DNA from: Marinobacter iranensis
GTDB taxonomy: Bacteria > Pseudomonadota > Gammaproteobacteria > Pseudomonadales > Oleiphilaceae
Direction: 5' to 3'
DNA: 64,000 nt
Assembly (NCBI RefSeq): GCF_029207565.1
Contig: NZ_JANCMW010000004.1
Location: 186,001-250,000, forward strand
The translations under genes were made by a program, and so were the position numbers. Under the pieces are notes generated by a model. It saw only the letters and a list, made by a program, of their open reading frames with translations, was not told the origin of the DNA and made no database searches. Of this stretch, positions 60,701 through 64,000 are shown piece after piece (within the stretch, counting starts at the first letter, position 1; the number at the start of each line of letters is the position of its first letter).

Positions 60701-61627
60701 CAGGAATACCAGCACATCACCGGGCGGCTGTTTTTCCGCCCGCTCATGCTGCTCAATTTCCTCCATGGCCCGGAGTACGCCGTCGGTCCAGCCCTGGTCC
60801 CGGTCGTCCTCATCGCCGGTCAGGGGGCGATAGCGGATATCCACCGGGAAGGTGCGGCCACTGACTTCAATTACTGGCGCGTCGTTGAAAAACCGGCTGA
60901 ACCGCTCCACCTCAATGGTGGCGGAGGTAATGATCACCTTCAGGTCCGGCCGTTTTGGCAGAAGCTGCCGCAGGTACCCCATCAGGAAATCAATGTTGAG
61001 GCTGCGTTCGTGGGCCTCGTCGATAATCAGGGTGTCGTAGCGGTCCAGGAAACGGTCATGCTGGACTTCCGACAGCAGGATGCCATCGGTCATCACTTTC
61101 AGCCGGGACTGCTCGGAGGTGGTGTCGGTAAAACGAACCTGATACCCCACCTGACCGCCAGTTTGCCCCCCCAACTCTTCTGCGATGCGGCCTGCCACGG
61201 TACGGGCGGCAATCCGCCGGGGCTGGGTGTGGCCGATCAGCCCGCGAATGCCACGGCCACTGTTCATGCAGATTTTGGGAATCTGGGTGGTTTTGCCGGA
61301 ACCGGTCTCGCCGGCAACGATAACGACCTGGTTCTGCTCAATGGCCTCACGGATGTCATCGACCCGCTCGGACACTGGTAGCGACGGAGGGAATGTGGCG
61401 GGCTTATGTTGCGCCTGGCGTTCACGAACACGGGCGAGGCCGCGATCAAGCCATTGCGCCATCTTCTCCAGGTCTTTCTGCCCCGGGCGGCCCTTCTTGC
61501 GGGCCACCAGTTTGTGTATACGGGCAGCCTCCAGCTGGTTACAGGCGTCCAGCTGTTCCATGACGGCCTTGACGACCGCCTTGGAGTCTGGAGTATTCGT
61601 CTGCTTTTCAGGTGGAGCTGAAGTCAT
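57701..61627 (-). CDS. hrpA: ATP-dependent RNA helicase HrpA
   Basis: DEAH-box RNA helicase involved in mRNA processing and in rescuing stalled ribosomes. The 1308-residue product has Walker A AGETGSGKTTQIPK (about 106-119), DEAH in LIIDEAHERSLN (about 204-215), motif III ITSATIE (about 239), motif VI QRAGRCGRVAPG (about 410) and the long C-terminal HrpA-specific DUF3418 half (GLLREKCIALVKGLPKALRR). The size fits full-length HrpA rather than HrpB. It follows fadD by 9 bp. No promoter is seen between them. Confidence 0.96.
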   Translation of the reverse strand: MTSAPPEKQTNTPDSKAVVKAVMEQLDACNQLEAARIHKLVARKKGRPGQKDLEKMAQWLDRGLARVRERQAQHKPATFPPSLPVSERVDDIREAIEQNQVVIVAGETGSGKTTQIPKICMNSGRGIRGLIGHTQPRRIAARTVAGRIAEELGGQTGGQVGYQVRFTDTTSEQSRLKVMTDGILLSEVQHDRFLDRYDTLIIDEAHERSLNIDFLMGYLRQLLPKRPDLKVIITSATIEVERFSRFFNDAPVIEVSGRTFPVDIRYRPLTGDEDDRDQGWTDGVLRAMEEIEQHERAEKQPPGDVLVFLPGEREIRSLSKVLRHADLRHTEVLPLYSRLSNQEQNRIFQSHRGRRMVLSTNVAETSLTVPGIRYVIDTGVARISRYSVRSKIQRLPIEPVSQASANQRAGRCGRVAPGICFRLYDETDFINRPEYTDPEILRTNLASVILQMTTSGLGDIRHFPFLEPPDARLINDGYKLLEELGAVDDRRRVTGLGRTMARLPLDPRLARMLVTSSEQGSLAETLVIIAGLSVQDPRERPQDKQQAADQAHAPFNDKESDFLTLLNIWSFYEEQRQELSQNQLKKVCQKSFLSWMRMREWRDIHRQLTLICREQKLKLNEEAASYESLHKAILAGLLGQVAVKLEKKEYLATRNRKVMIFPGSKVSKTGPKWIVAAEIVETSRVFARVVAKIEPEWIEPLAGHVVKHHYFEPHWEQKRAQVMGYEKVSLYGLDIIAKRRIPYSKVDPVECRNLFIRRALVEGDYQSKAPFIARNRELLDTVENLERKTRRRDLLVEDEVLVDFYDQRLPDDIVSGRHFESWWKQLSADELRKMELTEADILQRPVDEQAGALYPDYLEWEGVRYPLSYEFEPTSERDGVTLQAPVMALKQLPARRLEWLVPGLLREKCIALVKGLPKALRRNFVPVPDFVDAALENLQPSNEPLALQLGEQLRRMTGVRIDPEAWPQEELPRHLRMNLRVVDDAGKPIAEGRETEKLQDELEGRAEAALSSAARKEPGDAPDRISSAWDFGRLPESVRTEKGGMEVTVYPALEDLGDSVRQTRFLDRLTAEDATRKAVARLILIRLGDRLDDIDRKLPHFKASALMFAPVGKARVLLDDLLLATAMQHFVAGEVPRDSDAFDQAFDKGRADFIPALEAADERLHQAMTGYHGVMKQLKGKINLALANSMTDLKFQLQNLVYPGFLVSTPPEWLAHFGRYFEAASIRFEKMPRELGREREFLHTMEPLWSRYASKRDEHQRQGVRDPELVLYRWMLEEFRVSFFAQQLGTAVPVSVKRLDRQWEKTRV

Positions 61628-61636
61628 GGATCCGTT

Positions 61637-63310
61637 TTATTGGTTGGCCTCGTCCCGAAGCTCGCGCCGCAGGATCTTGCCTACGTTAGTCTTGGGGAGC
61701 TCATCGCGGAATACAAAGGATTTGGGCACCTTGTAGGCCGTCAGTCGCTCGCGACAGAACTCTTTCAGTTCATTCTCGGTCACGCCTTCAGCGGTGGCAA
61801 CCAGATAGACCTTCACCGCTTCCCCACTCTTGTCGTCAGGTACACCAACGGCGGCGCACTCTACCACTTTCGGGTGCCCGCTGACCACGTCCTCGATTTC
61901 GTTCGGGAAAACATTGAAGCCAGATACGATGATCATATCCTTCTTGCGATCCACAATGCGGATGTAGCCGTCCTGCTGGATAAGGGCGATGTCGCCGGTC
62001 TGCAGGAAACCATCGTCGGTGAAGGACTTCTGGGTGTCCTCCGGGCGCTGCCAGTAACCGCGCATTACCTGCGGGCCCTTTACGCACAACTCGCCCGGCT
62101 CGCCGAGAGGGGTTTCGTTACCGTCATCGTCGATGGTTTTGACTTCGGTGCCCGGAATTGGCAGGCCGATGGTGCCGAGCTGGATTGCGCTATTGGGGTT
62201 GAAGGTAACAACCGGAGACGTCTCGGTCATCCCGTAGCCTTCACTGATTTCACAACCGGTGACGCGCTGCCACATCTTGGCGGTGTCGCTGGTCAGCGCC
62301 ATGCCGCCGGAGGACGTCAGTTTCAGCCCACTGAAGTCAAGGGCCTTGAAATCCTCGTTGTTACACAAAGCCACAAACAACGTGTTCAAACCCAGGAACG
62401 CCGTAAAGTGATAGTTCTTGAGTTCCTTCACGAAGCCAGGAATATCGCGAGGGTTCGGGATAAGAACGTTATGGGCGCCGGCTTCCAGCATGATGCCGCA
62501 GTTCAGGGTGAAGGAGTAGATGTGGTAAAGCGGCAGCGGCGCGATCACCACTTCCTTGCCCTCTTCCACCGTGTCTTCCATCATCGGGCGAACCTGCAGC
62601 AGATTGGCCACCAGGTTGCCGTGGGTCAGCATGGCGCCCTTGGCCACGCCCGTGGTGCCACCGGTGTACTGCAGAACGGCAATGTCGTCCTTCTTGCATT
62701 CCACTGGGGAGAACTTTTCCCTGGCACCGGCACTGAGCACAGCCGGGAGTTTGTGAGCCTGGGGCAAACTGTAGGCCGGCACCATTTTCTTCAGGTGTTT
62801 TACGGCCGCGTTCATCAGGGTGCGCTTCAGCGGCGAGTGCATGTCGGCGATTTCGGTCACAATCACATGTTCAATGCCGGTATGGGGAGGCACCTTCTCC
62901 GCATTGTGGGCCATATTGGCCAGCACCACCAGCGCCTTGGCACCGGAGTCATTGAACTGGTGTTCCATTTCACGTGTGGTGTACAACGGGTTGGTGTTCA
63001 CCACAATCAGGCCGGCCCGCATGGCACCGAAGACGACAACAGGGTACTGGGAAACGTTGGGCATCTGCACCGCAATCCGGTCCCCCGGCTTGAGGTCGGT
63101 CTTGTTCTGCAGCCAGGCGGCGAAATTCCGGCTCTGGGTGTCCAGGTCTCGATAGGTGAGCGTGGCACCAACCGCGCTGAACGCCGGTCGGTCGGCGTAC
63201 TTCTTCACAGCCTGGTCGAATACATCAACCATGCTACTGTATTTGTCCAGATCTACTTCACGGGACACACCAGCGGGGTATTTGTCCTGATAGAACTGCT
63301 CAAAATCCAT
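61637..63310 (-). CDS. fadD: long-chain fatty-acid-CoA ligase
   Basis: Activates fatty acids to acyl-CoA at the inner membrane, coupled to uptake and beta-oxidation. From MDFEQFYQDKYPAG the product is 557 residues; AGGAG lies 6 nt before this ATG, and the upstream residues are not part of the family. The AMP-binding signature YTGGTTGVAKGAML (about 214-227), the EGYGMTETSP motif (about 357-366) and GEPGELCVKGPQVMRGYW (about 410-427) are present, and the C-terminal catalytic Lys in PKTNVGKILRREL (about 546). The next gene encodes a MaoC hydratase in the opposite direction. Confidence 0.95.
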   Translation of the reverse strand: MDFEQFYQDKYPAGVSREVDLDKYSSMVDVFDQAVKKYADRPAFSAVGATLTYRDLDTQSRNFAAWLQNKTDLKPGDRIAVQMPNVSQYPVVVFGAMRAGLIVVNTNPLYTTREMEHQFNDSGAKALVVLANMAHNAEKVPPHTGIEHVIVTEIADMHSPLKRTLMNAAVKHLKKMVPAYSLPQAHKLPAVLSAGAREKFSPVECKKDDIAVLQYTGGTTGVAKGAMLTHGNLVANLLQVRPMMEDTVEEGKEVVIAPLPLYHIYSFTLNCGIMLEAGAHNVLIPNPRDIPGFVKELKNYHFTAFLGLNTLFVALCNNEDFKALDFSGLKLTSSGGMALTSDTAKMWQRVTGCEISEGYGMTETSPVVTFNPNSAIQLGTIGLPIPGTEVKTIDDDGNETPLGEPGELCVKGPQVMRGYWQRPEDTQKSFTDDGFLQTGDIALIQQDGYIRIVDRKKDMIIVSGFNVFPNEIEDVVSGHPKVVECAAVGVPDDKSGEAVKVYLVATAEGVTENELKEFCRERLTAYKVPKSFVFRDELPKTNVGKILRRELRDEANQ

Positions 63311-63338
63311 CACCATCTCCTGTTTGGCATTTGTGCTT

Positions 63339-63367
63339 ATAATGTTTACCGATGTCGTTTTGATCAA
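63339..63367 (-). promoter_or_regulatory. possible fadD promoter
   Basis: On the minus strand TTGATC (63367-63362) and CATTAT (63344-63339) with a 17-bp spacer, each four of six matches. The -10 box is 28 bp before the start codon, in the AT-rich part of the 196-bp divergent gap. Confidence 0.4.
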
Positions 63368-63506
63368 AAAATCAACCAGACAAAAGTATCAGCCTCAAAA
63401 AGTCGGGAGAGAATAGCAGTTTTGTGAACGATGAGGTAGTTTTCAGACCAGAACGGTAGCCCTTGTAGCCATCAACATTCTGATTAACCACGCAGTGGAG
63501 CCCATC

Positions 63507-63992
63507 ATGAGCGATACCCTGGACACGCTTGAGAACATCACCTACGAAGAACTTCAGGAAGGCGACTCCGCAACCTATGTGAAGACACTGACAGAGGACG
63601 AACTGGTCCTGTTTGCCGCGGTGTCCGGCGATGTAAACCCGGTGCACCTGGACTCCGAATTCGCCGCCGGCTCCATGTTCCAGGAGCGTATCGCCCACGG
63701 CATGTGGAGCGGCTCACTGATTTCCGCCGCCCTGGCCACGGTGATGCCCGGGCCGGGAACCATTTACCTGGAACAGAGCCTGGCCTTCAAACGGCCGGTC
63801 AAGCTGGACGACACCCTGACGGTGAACCTGAAAGTACTGGAGAAGGGGCGGAAAAACCGTGTCACCCTGTCCTGCGATGTCCGTAACCAGAATGATGAAC
63901 AGGTGGTGACGGGCGAGGCAAAGGTGATTGCCCCTACCCAGAAGATGTCGCTCAGCAAGCCGCAACTGCCGAAAATCACTATTGAGCATTAA
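63507..63992 (+). CDS. MaoC-family (R)-specific enoyl-CoA hydratase-like protein
   Basis: Hotdog-fold hydratase. From the ATG at 63507 (GGAG 7 nt upstream) the product is 161 residues. The hydratase-2 motif is VSGDVNPVHLDSEFAAG (about 38-54, Asp and His catalytic), followed by RIAHGMWSGSLISAAL. Short length and motif fit PhaJ-type enzymes that feed (R)-3-hydroxyacyl-CoA to PHA synthesis, or phosphate acetyl/butyryl transferase-linked MaoC proteins. Divergence from fadD supports a fatty-acid role. The substrate is not proved. Confidence 0.88.
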   Translation: MSDTLDTLENITYEELQEGDSATYVKTLTEDELVLFAAVSGDVNPVHLDSEFAAGSMFQERIAHGMWSGSLISAALATVMPGPGTIYLEQSLAFKRPVKLDDTLTVNLKVLEKGRKNRVTLSCDVRNQNDEQVVTGEAKVIAPTQKMSLSKPQLPKITIEH

Positions 63993-64000
63993 AACCTGTC

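Noticed and set aside
63420..63480. FadR- or PsrA-type operator between fadD and the MaoC gene
   Set aside because: Only a partial half-site (GACCAG) is visible and no symmetric partner; too weak to report as a feature.

Overview
The window is a gammaproteobacterial chromosome segment and looks most like Marinobacter or a close relative. This is judged from protein sequence character and from gene order that largely matches Pseudomonas-type neighbourhoods: ftsK-lolA-rarA-serS, truA-trpF-trpB-trpA-accD-folC-SPOR-cvpA-purF-metZ, leuCDB-asd-fimV, prmB-aroC, holB-pilZ, and pabB/thrH/cysH/cysB beside a MalT-type regulator. Coding density is high and most genes lie on the minus strand. I see no rRNA, tRNA, CRISPR array, prophage, insertion sequence or transposase gene.

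Layout. 1-1.1 kb: a DAHP synthase. 1.1-18.1 kb: a nearly unbroken minus-strand run for tryptophan, tRNA modification, lipid and folate precursors, purine and methionine synthesis, then cell division and chromosome segregation, lipoprotein export, fork rescue, Ser-tRNA synthesis and siroheme. 18.2-26.3 kb: fimV, asd and leuB/D/C. 26.3-29.1 kb: a divergent LysR regulator and an MFS transporter, embedded in the densest repeat region of the window. 29.1-38.8 kb: aroC, prmB, patatin, DUF4892, hydrolase, pilZ, holB, tgpA and DUF58. 39.0-41.6 kb: three exported proteins of unknown function, with clear terminators and a CRP-like site. 41.7-48.6 kb: pabB, thrH, cysH, cysB and a 909-residue MalT-type regulator. 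48.6-55.9 kb: dinG, a GspB/ExeA-like pair, a DUF3336 patatin and an MlaA homologue. 56-64 kb: thioesterase, a KAS III-like enzyme, hrpA, fadD and a MaoC hydratase, a loose fatty-acid module.

The most unusual feature is a family of hairpin elements near 26.5, 26.75 and 28.95 kb. A nearly invariant core of about 57 bp, itself foldable, is clasped in each copy by a long and almost perfect inverted repeat (25-30 bp) whose sequence is entirely different from copy to copy. Two copies flank a pair of shorter REP-like palindromes between leuC and the lysR gene, and a third sits just upstream of the MFS gene. That MFS gene has no ATG, GTG or TTG at the expected N-terminus; the best-placed start is ATC. 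Other points of interest are a run of five hairpins ending in a terminator downstream of the MalT-type regulator (a candidate small RNA), an inverted repeat with a TTCG spacer at that regulator's likely transcription start, three 12-bp tandem repeats in front of the KAS III gene, and an MlaA homologue without a lipobox. Functions are inferred from sequence recognition only; no database search was run.
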